Counted from the first letter of the stretch, positions 45,503-54,909 are shown. The stretch: DNA of 64,000 nucleotides from Mangrovibacillus cuniculi (GCF_015482585.1 NZ_CP049742.1:2939001-3003000), one strand, 5' to 3'. Numbers and translations: made by a program. Notes: generated by a model from the sequence alone, not told the origin.

Positions 45503-46084
45503 ATGTTAGACACACATGCAAGAAAATATGTTCAACCAATTTTCACATACAGTGCCAAATGGCTTTTAAAATTAGGGCTATCAGCCAATCAAGTAACAGT
45601 AATAGCATTTATTATTGGCTCCTATACAGGTTTCTTCATTTATTGGGATATGCCATTTATCGCATTGTTTGCTCTGTGGTTTTCCGGATTTCTAGATGTA
45701 GTAGATGGCAGTATGGCACGCCTAACAAAGCCGTCTCCATTCGGTACAGTAATGGATGTAACGTTTGATCGAATAGTAGAAATCAGTGTCATCCTAGGAC
45801 TGGCATTTCGCTATCCAGACGTCATGTGGGCACTTTTATTACTAAGTGTTTCCATCATCGTTTCCATGACCATCTTCTTAACTGTAGGAGCAGTGACAGA
45901 AAAGCAAGGAATGAAATCATTCTATTATCAAGCTGGAATAGCCGAGCGAACGGAAGGGTTTGTTTTATTCAGCATCATGATTTTATTCCCTTCTATTTTA
46001 CTGTGGTCAACGCTACTATTTTTTGCAATCGAACTATTCACAGGAATGCAGCGTTTCTTAGAAGCAAAAAAGATATTGTCGTAA
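45503..46084 (+). CDS. CDP-alcohol phosphatidyltransferase (YnjF type)
   Basis: A 193-residue membrane enzyme with the complete catalytic motif D-x2-DG-x2-AR-x7-G-x3-D-x3-D (starting at LDVVDGSMARL, about residue 68). This class joins a CDP-linked lipid and an alcohol, making phospholipids or, in YnjF relatives, unknown products. GGAG lies eight bases before the ATG. Fifth membrane protein of the operon. Confidence 0.88.
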   Translation: MLDTHARKYVQPIFTYSAKWLLKLGLSANQVTVIAFIIGSYTGFFIYWDMPFIALFALWFSGFLDVVDGSMARLTKPSPFGTVMDVTFDRIVEISVILGLAFRYPDVMWALLLLSVSIIVSMTIFLTVGAVTEKQGMKSFYYQAGIAERTEGFVLFSIMILFPSILLWSTLLFFAIELFTGMQRFLEAKKILS

Positions 46085-46099
46085 CGGGGGAGATATAGC

Positions 46100-47524
46100 A
46101 TGTATGACATCATAGTTATTGGTGGAGGAGCAGCAGGTTTAACAGTTGCAGCAGGAGCAAGTTCTCTGGGTGCGAAGGTAGCACTAGTAGAGAAGTCAAA
46201 ACTTCTCGGAGGAGACTGTCTACATTTCGGATGTGTTCCTTCCAAAGCCCTAATTTCTATTGCAAATCAAGTGGCAGAAGCCAGGAAGACTACCAAGTTT
46301 GGAATGGATGTGTCCGGAGATATTAATGTAGAAAAAGTGATGGAACAAGTACAAAGCTCTATCCGTACCATTCAAGAACACGATGATCCAGACCGCTTTG
46401 AAAAGCTAGGTGTAGATGTTCTCTTTGGAGCGGCAAGCTTTATCACGTCTACGAAAATAAAAGTCGGAGAAAGTAAGACAATAGAAGGAAAAAGAGTGGT
46501 GGTAGCAACTGGTTCAAGTCCATTTATTCCGCCAATAGAAGGTTTAAAAGACATTCATTACTGGACGAATGAGACAGTTTTCACCATGAAACAACTACCA
46601 AAGCGTCTTCTAGTCATCGGTGGAGGAGCTATTGGGATGGAATTGTCTCAAGCATTTGCTAGACTAGGAAGCGAAGTCACGCTAGTAGAAAGAGGTAAAA
46701 CGCTAGGAAAGACTGGTGACAAGGAATTGGTGGGGAAAGTAACAGAGCTTTTAGAGCGAGAAATGACTGTGTTTACTTCAACAGATGTGGAGAAGATATC
46801 TACCACCAATGAAGGGAAAATAATTGCTCTACGTGATCAAACCACTACTTTCACTCTTGAGGTTGATGAAATTATTGTTGCTGCTGGTCGTAAACCAAAC
46901 ACGAGAGAACTTAACCTCGATGGAGTTGGCGTAAAGGTGGACGAAAGAGGACATATATTAATAGACCGATATGGTCGTAGTTCCATTCCAACGATCTTTG
47001 GAATTGGTGATGTCAACGGTCAATATGGCTTTACGCATGCTGCTGGAATGGAAGGAAAAGCAGTGGTGCAAACTGCCGTATTAGGAATACCATCTAAGCT
47101 ATCGTACGAATCTTTCCCTTGGATTACTTTTACGGATCCGGAGTGGTTCCAAATGGGGTTAACAGAAGAGAGTGCCGTGCAACGTTTTGGAAAAGAGAAT
47201 ATCAACATTTATAAATCGTCCTTGGATGAGGTGGACCGTTTTATCGCTGAGCACCGTACAGAAGGAATCGTCAAAATGATTACGAAAAAAGACGGAACGA
47301 TTATTGGTGCCCATGCACTTGGAGTGGGAGCGGGTGATTGGATGCAGACAGTTGTGTACGCTGTACAAAAAAAACAGAAGATAGGCTCCCTTTCCAGAAT
47401 GATCTATCCATATCCGAATCGTGCGGGTGCAGTCCAAAAAACATCCGACTTATATTGGAGAGAAAAACTATTTAACGGTCCTTTTACCAAGATAACAAAG
47501 AAATATATTCAGTGGTTTAGATAG
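46100..47524 (+). CDS. FAD-dependent pyridine nucleotide-disulfide oxidoreductase
   Basis: A 474-residue flavoenzyme. FAD motif GGGAAGLTVAAGASSLGA (about 8-25), redox-active disulfide GGDCLHFGCVPSK (about 41-53), NAD(P) motif GGGAIGMELSQAFARLG (about 174-190) and a C-terminal dimer domain. It is often annotated as mercuric reductase, but lacks the N-terminal HMA domain and the C-terminal vicinal cysteines of MerA. Substrate is unknown. It closes the operon; a terminator follows. Confidence 0.88.
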   Translation: MYDIIVIGGGAAGLTVAAGASSLGAKVALVEKSKLLGGDCLHFGCVPSKALISIANQVAEARKTTKFGMDVSGDINVEKVMEQVQSSIRTIQEHDDPDRFEKLGVDVLFGAASFITSTKIKVGESKTIEGKRVVVATGSSPFIPPIEGLKDIHYWTNETVFTMKQLPKRLLVIGGGAIGMELSQAFARLGSEVTLVERGKTLGKTGDKELVGKVTELLEREMTVFTSTDVEKISTTNEGKIIALRDQTTTFTLEVDEIIVAAGRKPNTRELNLDGVGVKVDERGHILIDRYGRSSIPTIFGIGDVNGQYGFTHAAGMEGKAVVQTAVLGIPSKLSYESFPWITFTDPEWFQMGLTEESAVQRFGKENINIYKSSLDEVDRFIAEHRTEGIVKMITKKDGTIIGAHALGVGAGDWMQTVVYAVQKKQKIGSLSRMIYPYPNRAGAVQKTSDLYWREKLFNGPFTKITKKYIQWFR

Positions 47525-47529
47525 TTATA

Positions 47530-47562
47530 GCCTATCGGTTGTTACAGCCGGTAGGTTATTTT
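47530..47562 (+). terminator. Terminator after the ynj-like operon
   Basis: CCTATCGGc-type stem (CCTATCGG with CCGGTAGG) followed by TTATTTTG. Confidence 0.6.
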
Positions 47563-47625
47563 GTTATGTGACCAGTAACAACTCATCGTCAGCCTCGTGG
47601 TGTGGCCTGCATTTAGAGGAATCTC
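47563..47625. repeat. Dispersed post-terminator element, copy 1
   Basis: It begins GTTATGTGACCAGTAAC (small hairpin) and continues with GTGGTGTGGCC and GGAATCTCC. A second copy lies at 54910-54976. Confidence 0.6.
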
Positions 47626-47631
47626 CTTTCA

Positions 47632-47687
47632 TTGACAGAAAAGTCATAGCGACGTATAGTATGCGTATACTAACTAACGTTCGTTAG
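47632..47687 (+). promoter_or_regulatory. Promoter and TetR operator
   Basis: TTGACA (47632-47637), 17-nt spacer, TATAGT (47655-47660). CTAACG-TT-CGTTAG (47674-47687) lies just after the start site, a typical TetR self-repression operator. Confidence 0.75.
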
Positions 47688-47704
47688 GTAAATGAGGTGT
47701 AACG

Positions 47705-48262
47705 ATGTCAAAGCAAACAGTTATCACAGAAGCGATGAGACTTTTCGCTGAGAAAGGGTATGACGGTGCTTCTTTATCCATGATTGCCAAAGCAGCTGGG
47801 ATGAAGACCCCTTCTTTATATGCGCATGTGGAGTCGAAAGATGATTTGTTCTTAACAGCTTTTTCCGAAGTAATGAAAAAAGAAGAAGAGACGATGAAAC
47901 GGGCGATGAAGGATCAACGAGGAAAAGAACGCTTAAAAGCCATATTTACATTTTACACGGATCCGAATGGTAGGGAACTAGAGCGTGCTTTTTATCTACG
48001 AGCATTATTTTTCCCGCCAGAGCATTTAGAAAAAGATATTAAACAGATGGTTATTCATGTGGAAACGATGATGTCGCATGAATTAGTGCAAACGTTAAGG
48101 GAACTAGAGTTATTGGTTCTAGAAGAAAATTGGATTCATTCTTTCTACGCATTGATGGATGGTTTGCTTTTAGAACAGAGACTGTATGAAGATGAAGAAC
48201 TTCAACAACGTATTGTATCAGCTTGGGCGACGTTAGAAGCATTACTTAAGGAGGAAAAATGA
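47705..48262 (+). CDS. TetR-family regulator of SMR efflux pair
   Basis: A 185-residue TetR protein with N-terminal helix-turn-helix (about 8-55; GASLSMIAKAAGMKTPSLYAH) and a helical ligand domain. It is the first gene of an operon with two SMR transporters and follows a strong promoter with a palindromic operator, so it probably represses its own operon until a drug or cation binds. The gene arrangement matches B. subtilis yvdT-yvdS-yvdR. Confidence 0.87.
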   Translation: MSKQTVITEAMRLFAEKGYDGASLSMIAKAAGMKTPSLYAHVESKDDLFLTAFSEVMKKEEETMKRAMKDQRGKERLKAIFTFYTDPNGRELERAFYLRALFFPPEHLEKDIKQMVIHVETMMSHELVQTLRELELLVLEENWIHSFYALMDGLLLEQRLYEDEELQQRIVSAWATLEALLKEEK

Positions 48263-48263
48263 G

Positions 48264-48602
48264 ATGGCTTGGTTTTATTTGATTCTAGGCGGAATCGTAG
48301 AAGTGGTGTGGGCGACAGGCTTAAAATTATCAGAAGGATTTACTCGTCCTGGCATGACTGCTGTTACGTTAGTAGCTATCATAGTTAGTTTTTACTTTTT
48401 CGCAAAGGCACTTAAATTGTTATCTATTGGTACGGCTTATGCAGTGTTCACAGGAATAGGCGCAGCTGGGTCAGCGGTTGTTGGTATTTTATATTTTCAA
48501 GAATCGTTCTCGTTCTTCAAACTCTTCTTTTTACTAGTGTTGATTGCAGGCATAATCGGCTTAAAGCTAGTAGACGGGGATAAAGAGGAGGCGAAATCAT
48601 AA
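48264..48602 (+). CDS. SMR-family transporter subunit (YvdS/YkkC-like)
   Basis: A 112-residue four-helix protein with the conserved glutamate of helix 1 (GGIVEVVWATGLKLSEGF) used for proton/cation exchange. It pairs with the next gene as a heterodimer. GGAGG lies before the ATG; the gene begins one base after the regulator stop. Confidence 0.88.
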   Translation: MAWFYLILGGIVEVVWATGLKLSEGFTRPGMTAVTLVAIIVSFYFFAKALKLLSIGTAYAVFTGIGAAGSAVVGILYFQESFSFFKLFFLLVLIAGIIGLKLVDGDKEEAKS

Positions 48603-48916
48603 TGGCATGGATGTATTTAATTTTGGCAGGACTATTTGAAGTTGGACTTGTAACGTTTATGAAGTTATCGGATGGATTTACCAAAAAGATTTATTTGGTT
48701 TTAACACTTGCTTCTGGACTAACTAGCTTCTTTTTATTATCAAAAGCACTTGAGTCCATCCCACTTGGTTTAGGATATGGGATTTGGACTGGAATAGGAG
48801 CAGCTGGTGGCGTTATATTTGGGATGATCTTTTTTGGGGAGAAAAAAGACTGGCGCAAAATCCTTTTTGTCAGCATGATTATTGTTGGTGTAATGGGCTT
48901 AAAGATGGCTGGATAA
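48602..48916 (+). CDS. SMR-family transporter subunit (YvdR/YkkD-like)
   Basis: A 104-residue four-helix SMR protein with helix-1 glutamate (GLFEVGLVTFMKLSDGF). Its start overlaps the upstream stop by one base. Paired SMR proteins export quaternary cations or guanidinium; no guanidine riboswitch is present. Confidence 0.88.
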   Translation: MAWMYLILAGLFEVGLVTFMKLSDGFTKKIYLVLTLASGLTSFFLLSKALESIPLGLGYGIWTGIGAAGGVIFGMIFFGEKKDWRKILFVSMIIVGVMGLKMAG

Positions 48917-49051
48917 GTGCCAGTAAAAACAGTGCAAAAGAAAGTGGACGAAATGCCTTGCATATAGTATTGTAACGGATTAGGTAGGTCGCTGATATCC
49001 TAGTAAAAACATGATAAAATAGACAGTGATAATCATATGGAGGAGTAGACA

Positions 49052-50122
49052 ATGAAAACATCCTTATATTTAGTATATGGCGGAAAATCCGCAGAACATG
49101 AAGTGTCCTTACAAACAGCTAAAGCGGTAATTTCCGCTGTAGATAAAGCAAAATACGATATAACACCGATATACATTACTTCTAAAGGCGAGTGGGTTCG
49201 TGGTCCCCAGATTGATGGACCAGTGGACGATGTGAAAAAGCTTCAGTTTTCAAACGAGCAGGCTACTTTATCTGCTCTTTCTATTTTCCAAGATACAGAT
49301 CAAGCAGACCAACCAACCGTTGTATTCCCGTTATTACACGGACCAAACGGAGAAGATGGTACCGTGCAAGGAATGCTAGAACTATTAAACGTTCCTTACG
49401 TTGGAAATGGCGTACTAGCATCAGCAGCTGGTATGGATAAAATTGTAATGAAAAATCTATTTGCTCAAGCTGGATTAGAGCAAGTGAACTACGTTGCGAC
49501 CACAAAGCATGAGTGGAAAGAAAACCAAACAGCTATAATAGAAGAGATGGAGAATCACCTAGGCTATCCTTGTTTCGTCAAACCTGCTAACCTTGGTTCT
49601 AGCGTAGGAATCAGCAAAGCTTCTAACCGAGAAGGGCTAATAGCGGCAATGAACGAAGCGTTAAAATTTGACCGTCGTATTATCGTTGAACAAGGTGTCG
49701 TTGCTCGTGAAATAGAAGTGGGAGTATTAGGTAACGAGAAGCCAGCGTGTTCTGTCGTGGGTGAAATTGTACCGACGAAAGATTTCTATGACTACAAAGC
49801 GAAGTATGTAGATGGCGATACAGCAATGATTATCCCAGCTCAACTATCAGAAGAAATCGTGAAAGAAGTTAAAGAAAAAGCAATCGTGGCATATAAAGCT
49901 CTAGACTGCGCGGGCTTAGTGCGTGCTGATTTCTTTTTAACAGAAGATGGGCAAATTGTCATCAACGAAGTAAACACAATGCCTGGATTTACTCCATTCA
50001 GTATGTTCCCATTATTATGGAAACACGCAGGTGTAGAATATCCAGACTTAATCGAGAAGTTGGTATCGTTAGCTCTTTCTCGCTATGAAGAAAAACAACA
50101 AATTCAACACACAATGGAATAA
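49052..50122 (+). CDS. ddl: D-alanine--D-alanine ligase
   Basis: A 356-residue ATP-grasp enzyme that joins two D-alanines for peptidoglycan precursors. Blocks: [15 protein letters not shown] (9-23), [16 protein letters not shown], the ATP-binding [11 protein letters not shown] and [15 protein letters not shown] with the metal-binding Glu/Asn. Site TGGAGGAG before the ATG. Neighbouring murF uses its product, and alr at 61.7 kb supplies D-alanine. Confidence 0.95.
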   Translation: MKTSLYLVYGGKSAEHEVSLQTAKAVISAVDKAKYDITPIYITSKGEWVRGPQIDGPVDDVKKLQFSNEQATLSALSIFQDTDQADQPTVVFPLLHGPNGEDGTVQGMLELLNVPYVGNGVLASAAGMDKIVMKNLFAQAGLEQVNYVATTKHEWKENQTAIIEEMENHLGYPCFVKPANLGSSVGISKASNREGLIAAMNEALKFDRRIIVEQGVVAREIEVGVLGNEKPACSVVGEIVPTKDFYDYKAKYVDGDTAMIIPAQLSEEIVKEVKEKAIVAYKALDCAGLVRADFFLTEDGQIVINEVNTMPGFTPFSMFPLLWKHAGVEYPDLIEKLVSLALSRYEEKQQIQHTME

Positions 50123-50128
50123 TAATGA

Positions 50129-50158
50129 AGAAGTGAGGAGCAGTCCTCGCTTCTTTTT
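50129..50158 (+). terminator. Hairpin between ddl and murF
   Basis: GAAGTGAGGA-GCAG-TCCTCGCTTC then five Ts. It lies inside an operon-like gene pair, so it may reduce rather than stop murF transcription. Confidence 0.65.
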
Positions 50159-50175
50159 AAAAGGAGGTCATTCTT

Positions 50176-51552
50176 TTGAAAAAAACAATTAGAGACTTAG
50201 TAGCACTACTGCCATTCTCTCACACAGTACATAACGCACAAGACCGTTTAGACGAAGTGATTGACCATGTGACAATAGATTCTCGAACTGCGAGAGAAGG
50301 AAGTCTATTTGTTCCACTACCTGGTGCAAACGTGGATGGGCATGAATTTGTTGCACCTTCTTTTGATAAAGGTGTAACAGCTTCATTTTGGAAAAAAGGG
50401 ACAGACGGCATGCCTTCTAACGGTGTCATTATTGAAGTGGAAGATCCAGAAATCGCTCTTCAACAACTCTCAAAAGCGTATCGGGATAGCCTTACTTTAA
50501 AAGTCGTAGCAATTACGGGGAGTAACGGAAAAACTACGACGAAAGATATGATTGCGAGTGTGTTGGGAGTAAAAGCAAAAGTACAGAAAACAAAAGGGAA
50601 TTACAACAACCATCTAGGTGTCCCTTTAACATTACTAGACTTAGAAGAAGACACGGATATCTCGATCGTTGAGATGGGCATGAGTGCAAGAGGAGAAATT
50701 CGCTTCTTAACAAAGCTTGCGAGACCAGACTTTGCCGTTGTGACAAATATTGGAGAATCGCACATGCAAGAATTAGGTTCAAGACATGGGATTTCTGAAG
50801 CTAAATTAGAAATTGCAGAAGGCTTAGACACTAGTGGAACGTTATTTTTATGTGGGGACGAACCACTTTTAACAAGGCATATGGATGATCCGCGCGAATA
50901 TGCTGTGAAAACATTCGGAAGAAAAACGGAGAATGACTTGCATTCTTCTGCAGAAGAGATGACTACAACGGGTACTTCTTTCCAAGTGAATGGCTATGAA
51001 AGTAGATTCCACATGCCGGTGCTAGGACAACACAACGTATCGAACGCATTAGCAGCGATTTCTATAGCGAAAGAGTTAGGGTATGAGGAAAGTGAGATCC
51101 AAGGTGGATTAGCAGCCATTGAGTTAACGCCTATGCGTATGCAACTGGTAAACGGTAAGCGTGGTGTTACCATTTTAAACGATGCGTACAATGCTAGTGC
51201 TACATCCATGAAAGCGGCCATCGAATTTTTAGCAGCCTTCCCATTAGAAGATGGCAGAAAAATCGTGGTCTTAGCGGATGCTTTAGAGCTAGGAGATCAA
51301 GAAAAAGAGCTGCATTTGGACGTTGGTCGCTCTATTCCAATGGATGAAGTGGACGTAGTTGTCACATTTGGTGAACTAGGTGGTTGGATTGCAAAAGGTG
51401 CAGCGGAGCAAGCAGCAGAGCGTGTGCATCATTTTGAAGACAAGAAAGCGGCACAAGCCTTTTTAGAAGAGACGGTGACAGCTGGAGATTTTCTATTAAT
51501 TAAAGGTTCTCGAGGCATGAAAGTCGAAGAAACGATTCAATTTCTTTTATAA
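50176..51552 (+). CDS. murF: UDP-MurNAc-tripeptide:D-Ala-D-Ala ligase MurF
   Basis: A 458-residue Mur ligase that adds D-Ala-D-Ala to UDP-MurNAc-tripeptide, the last cytoplasmic step of precursor synthesis. N-terminal substrate domain, P-loop GSNGKTTTKDM (about 115-125), and a C-terminal domain with LNDAYNASATSMKAAIEFLA. TTG start follows AGGAGG with 8 nt. Confidence 0.95.
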   Translation: MKKTIRDLVALLPFSHTVHNAQDRLDEVIDHVTIDSRTAREGSLFVPLPGANVDGHEFVAPSFDKGVTASFWKKGTDGMPSNGVIIEVEDPEIALQQLSKAYRDSLTLKVVAITGSNGKTTTKDMIASVLGVKAKVQKTKGNYNNHLGVPLTLLDLEEDTDISIVEMGMSARGEIRFLTKLARPDFAVVTNIGESHMQELGSRHGISEAKLEIAEGLDTSGTLFLCGDEPLLTRHMDDPREYAVKTFGRKTENDLHSSAEEMTTTGTSFQVNGYESRFHMPVLGQHNVSNALAAISIAKELGYEESEIQGGLAAIELTPMRMQLVNGKRGVTILNDAYNASATSMKAAIEFLAAFPLEDGRKIVVLADALELGDQEKELHLDVGRSIPMDEVDVVVTFGELGGWIAKGAAEQAAERVHHFEDKKAAQAFLEETVTAGDFLLIKGSRGMKVEETIQFLL

Positions 51553-51573
51553 AAAGTAAGGAGTGTGCACAAC

Positions 51574-52272
51574 GTGTCAGTAGGACTTCTTTGTATCCAC
51601 GGCTTTACAGGCGGTCCCTTTGAAGTGGAGCCGCTCGCAACCTATTTAAGTGATAAGACAGATTGGGATATCTCGGTAATAACCTTAGAAGGCCACTCAG
51701 AAAACGGCGTCAGCGACCAAGTTTCAGCAGAAGCTTGGGTAAAGCAGGTAAACGATGCGTACGATGAACTAGCTAGTAAGCACGACCAAGTAGCGGTAGT
51801 TGGCTTTTCCATGGGTGGATTACTGGCGATTGAGTTAGCATCAAAGAAAGATGTGCAAGCTCTGGTACTACTGAGTGCGGCGGCAAGATATGTCTCGCCA
51901 ATCGAGTTTGGTAGAGACGCCATAGGTCTAGTAAAAGCAAGAAAAGAAGGTACATTGCAAGAAAACGAGTTTTACAGAAGAATGCGAGAAAAAGTAGGGC
52001 AAACGCCATCGAAGGCCACATTAGCTTTCATGAAAATGGTCCGACTGGCAAGACCATGCTACTCCTGTGTAGAAGCGCCAACCTTTATCGCCCAGGGGAA
52101 GCGGGACCCAGTAGTAGATCCGTCCAGTGCAATCTATTTAGCAAAAAAGATAGCGTCGGAGGAAAAGGAATTGTTCCTAGACGAAGAAGCAAAGCACGTC
52201 ATCTGTTTATCGCCGAACAGGGATGTATTGTTTGAAAGAGTGGAAAAGTTTTTGCATCAGCATTTAGCGTGA
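51574..52272 (+). CDS. Alpha/beta hydrolase, Est30-like carboxylesterase
   Basis: A 232-residue hydrolase with oxyanion motif CIHGFTGGPFEVE, nucleophile GFSMGG (Ser about 86), and the acid and histidine in KRDPVVD and AKHVICL. It resembles Bacillus carboxylesterase/monoacylglycerol lipase proteins (YvaK, Est30). GTG at 51574 has AAGGAG nine bases upstream; the earlier GTG at 51565 is too close. It is inserted between murF and cshA relative to B. subtilis. Confidence 0.87.
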   Translation: MSVGLLCIHGFTGGPFEVEPLATYLSDKTDWDISVITLEGHSENGVSDQVSAEAWVKQVNDAYDELASKHDQVAVVGFSMGGLLAIELASKKDVQALVLLSAAARYVSPIEFGRDAIGLVKARKEGTLQENEFYRRMREKVGQTPSKATLAFMKMVRLARPCYSCVEAPTFIAQGKRDPVVDPSSAIYLAKKIASEEKELFLDEEAKHVICLSPNRDVLFERVEKFLHQHLA

Positions 52273-52285
52273 AGATAGAAGGGGG

Positions 52286-52320
52286 AAAAGTCAGGTGCCT
52301 TGAGGTGCTTGGCTTTTTTT
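52286..52320 (+). terminator. Probable terminator after esterase gene
   Basis: An imperfect stem (AGTCAGGTGC with GTGCTTGGCT, several G-U pairs) followed by seven Ts. Confidence 0.5.
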
Positions 52321-52352
52321 GGATGTAGATAGTGTTGAAGTGGGCGTTGGAT

Positions 52353-52710
52353 GGCGGCTAAAGGGCTTAAGCCGGCATGAAAAAGGAGAGCGTCGGGCGA
52401 TAAAGGGCTTAAGTCGCCATGAGAAAGGAGTGCCTCGGGCGACAAAAGGCTTAAGTCGCCATTGGAAAGGAGAGCCTCGGGCGACAAAGGGCTTAAGACG
52501 CCATGAGAAAGGAGTGCGTCGGGCGATAAAGGGCTTAAGTCGCCATGAGAAAGGAATGCGTAGGGCGACAAAGGGTTTAAGTCGCCATGGGAAAGGAGAG
52601 CCTCGGGCGACAAAAGGCTTAAGTCGCCATGGGAAAGGAGAGCCTCGGGCGACAAAGGGCTTAAGTCGCCATCGGAAAGAAGTACTTCAGGCGACAAAAG
52701 CGCTTAAGCC
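52353..52710. repeat. Tandem array of nine 42-bp units, same family as 36.4 kb
   Basis: Units of the form GGCGACAAAGGGCTTAAG then TCGCCATGAGAAAGGAG recur at 52396, 52438, 52480, 52522, 52564, 52606 and 52648, exactly 42 bp apart, with edge copies at 52353 and 52690. Each forms GGCGAC...GTCGCC. The last unit merges into the GGCAAAAGCGCTTAAGCCG type of the 85-bp array. Confidence 0.9.
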
Positions 52711-52840
52711 GCAGGTGGAAGGCACCAGAACCAGCGGCAAGTCGGCGAAGCCGCTAAGAAGTGAGGCTGCCCGTGTGTACAAAAGCGCTTAAGCCGCAGG
52801 AAGCAAGCACAGCAACCACCGGCAAATCACCCAAGCCATG
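52690..52840. repeat. Partial 85-bp type repeat units
   Basis: ACAAAAGCGCTTAAGCCGCAGG occurs twice in variant form (52695 and 52778) around AGCGGCAAGTCGGCGAAGCC, matching the two halves of the 35.9 kb array. Confidence 0.75.
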
Positions 52841-53063
52841 ATGTTATGGAATCTCAGCTCCGTAAATAAAGATCTTCACCCAACCGCAAGTTCACTCCCC
52901 TCTCACCAATCCCAAACAAACGTCTAAACCGCTCACAAACTTTCCTAAAAGAAAAAACAAGAAAAAAACACATATGTCAGTAAACCCTTATTTTACCTAA
53001 CAAAAAAGTTGTCTTTCCTGGAATAGTAATCGTTTACATTTCCTTTTTAGTGTAGTTGTCAGA
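52841..53063. other. AT-rich gap before cshA promoter
   Basis: After the repeats I see no gene, repeat or terminator in this stretch. It is AT-rich and leads into the predicted cshA promoter. Confidence 0.4.
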
Positions 53064-53092
53064 TTGAAAAGGAAGATGTTTAGTGGTAACAT
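53064..53092 (+). promoter_or_regulatory. Promoter of cshA leader
   Basis: TTGAAA (53064-53069), 17-nt spacer, TAACAT (53087-53092); predicted start near 53099. Confidence 0.55.
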
Positions 53093-53125
53093 AGCAATAT
53101 CATCGTCCCATAGTATTGATTATGA

Positions 53126-53156
53126 AACTCTTCCGCAAGGAGAGGTTATTTTTTTG
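53126..53156 (+). terminator. Leader hairpin with T run upstream of cshA (possible attenuator)
   Basis: AACTCTTCC-GCAA-GGAGAGGTT with a GNRA tetraloop is followed by ATTTTTTTG, about 190 bp before the cshA start and after its promoter. Confidence 0.55.
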
Positions 53157-53344
53157 TTCACAACATTCAATGTACACTAGGGATATTTTTGTGGATAATG
53201 AATTAAGATAAGTTACGTTCAATATGTGATGGACCTTTAATTGCGACGGATAAAAAAACGCAACATTGCTGAAGGGTTGCAACTGTAAATATAGATAACG
53301 GTGGAACGGTTGATATAAAACGTTTTAAAGGAGAATGAGAACCA

Positions 53345-54862
53345 TTGACTAAGTTTTCAGAGTTAGGTTTAAGCGAACTGACATTAAAGTCAGTTTTAAA
53401 AATGGGTTTTGAAGAAGCAACACCAATCCAAGCAGGTACAATTCCTGTAAGTTTAGAAGGTAGAGACGTAATTGGTCAAGCACAGACTGGTACTGGTAAA
53501 ACGGCTGCTTTCGGTATTCCTTTGATTGAGAAAATCGATGTAAACAACCCTAATATTCAAGGTGTAATTATCGCACCTACACGTGAGTTAGCGATTCAGG
53601 TTTCTGAAGAGCTTTACAAGCTTGGTTACCATAAACGCGCTCGTGTACTTTCTGTTTACGGTGGAGCGGACATCGGACGTCAAATTCGCTCTCTTAAAAA
53701 GAACCCTCAAATCGTTGTGGGTACGCCAGGTCGTTTACTTGATCACATTAACCGTCGTACGCTGAAATTAAAAGACGTGCACACGTTAATTCTTGATGAA
53801 GCAGATGAAATGTTAAACATGGGATTCATTGAAGATATTGAAAGCATTCTTTCTAATATCCCTGAAACAAAACAAACACTTCTTTTCTCAGCTACAATGC
53901 CAGATCCGATTCGTCGTATTGCAGAGCGCTTCATGACAAATCCTGAGATCATCAAAGTAAAAGCGAAAGAAATGACAGTGGAAAACATTGAGCAATTCTT
54001 CGTAAAAGCTGCAGAGCGTGAGAAGTTTGATATCTTAGCTCGTCTTTTAGATACACAATCTCCAGAACTAGCTATCATCTTCGGTCGTACAAAGCGCCGT
54101 GTTGATGAGTTAGCTCGTGCGTTAAATATCCGTGGTTACGCTGCAGAAGGTATTCATGGTGACTTAACACAGGCTCGTCGTATGACAGTTCTGAAGAAGT
54201 TTAAAGAAGGTAAAATTGATGTCCTTGTAGCAACAGACGTAGCTGCTCGTGGTCTTGATATCTCTGGTGTAACACACGTTTACAACTATGATATCCCTCA
54301 AGATCCTGAAAGTTATGTTCACCGTATCGGACGTACTGGTCGTGCGGGTAAACAAGGTATGGCAATGACTTTTGTAACTCCACGCGAAATGGGTTACCTA
54401 CGTATCGTAGAAAACACTACGAAAAAGCGTATGTCTCCACTGAAGCCACCGAGTGCGGATGAAGCGGTAGAAGTTCAACAAAAGCTAGCTTTAGAAAAAA
54501 TTAGAGAGCAACTTGCAGAAGGTAATGTTCAAGATTACCTACCATTTGCTCAACAATTAATCAGCGAGGAAGATCCAGCACAAGTAGTTGCAGCTGTAAT
54601 CAAGCTTATGACGAAAGAGCCAGATCAAACTCCTGTTGATATCACACCAGAAGACAATCTACCAATGAAACGTTTCAATAAAGGAAACGGTGGTGGAGGT
54701 CGCGGTGGCGATCGTAACCGTCGTGGCGGAGACCGTAAAGGCTCTGGCAAGCCTTATAACAAAGGTGGCCGCGGAGGACGCGATAGCCGTGATGGCGATC
54801 GCAAGCGTCGTCAAGGTGAAGGTGGCGGAAGAAAGCCACGTTCTAACAGCTACTCTTCTTAA
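53345..54862 (+). CDS. cshA: DEAD-box RNA helicase CshA
   Basis: A 505-residue ATP-dependent RNA helicase of the degradosome and cold response. Q motif ([10 protein letters not shown]), motif I AQTGTGKT (about 45-52), DEADEM (about 150-155), SAT and HRIGRTGR (about 325-332) are complete. The C-terminal 65 residues are rich in glycine and arginine (RGG type) for RNA binding. TTG start with AAAGGAG about 11 bases upstream. A 245-nt leader with an internal terminator suggests attenuation or cold control. Confidence 0.95.
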   Translation: MTKFSELGLSELTLKSVLKMGFEEATPIQAGTIPVSLEGRDVIGQAQTGTGKTAAFGIPLIEKIDVNNPNIQGVIIAPTRELAIQVSEELYKLGYHKRARVLSVYGGADIGRQIRSLKKNPQIVVGTPGRLLDHINRRTLKLKDVHTLILDEADEMLNMGFIEDIESILSNIPETKQTLLFSATMPDPIRRIAERFMTNPEIIKVKAKEMTVENIEQFFVKAAEREKFDILARLLDTQSPELAIIFGRTKRRVDELARALNIRGYAAEGIHGDLTQARRMTVLKKFKEGKIDVLVATDVAARGLDISGVTHVYNYDIPQDPESYVHRIGRTGRAGKQGMAMTFVTPREMGYLRIVENTTKKRMSPLKPPSADEAVEVQQKLALEKIREQLAEGNVQDYLPFAQQLISEEDPAQVVAAVIKLMTKEPDQTPVDITPEDNLPMKRFNKGNGGGGRGGDRNRRGGDRKGSGKPYNKGGRGGRDSRDGDRKRRQGEGGGRKPRSNSYSS

Positions 54863-54871
54863 TATAGTGGA

Positions 54872-54909
54872 AAAGGCAAATCTGTTTTATTGCAGATTTG
54901 CCTTTTTTT
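54872..54909 (+). terminator. Terminator after cshA
   Basis: AAGGCAAATCTG and CAGATTTGCCTT with seven Ts. Confidence 0.85.

Noticed and set aside
46100-47524. Mercuric reductase (merA) and mercury resistance operon
   Set aside because: No HMA domain, no C-terminal cysteine pair and no MerR, MerT or MerP nearby; only the general disulfide-reductase fold is shared.
48917-49051. Guanidine riboswitch linked to the SMR pair
   Set aside because: The SMR operon is preceded by a TetR gene and operator, and no ykkC aptamer words are visible before it.
52257-52792. Long repeat-encoded ORFs on both strands
   Set aside because: Same 42-bp artefact; overlapping open frames on opposite strands and no start signals.
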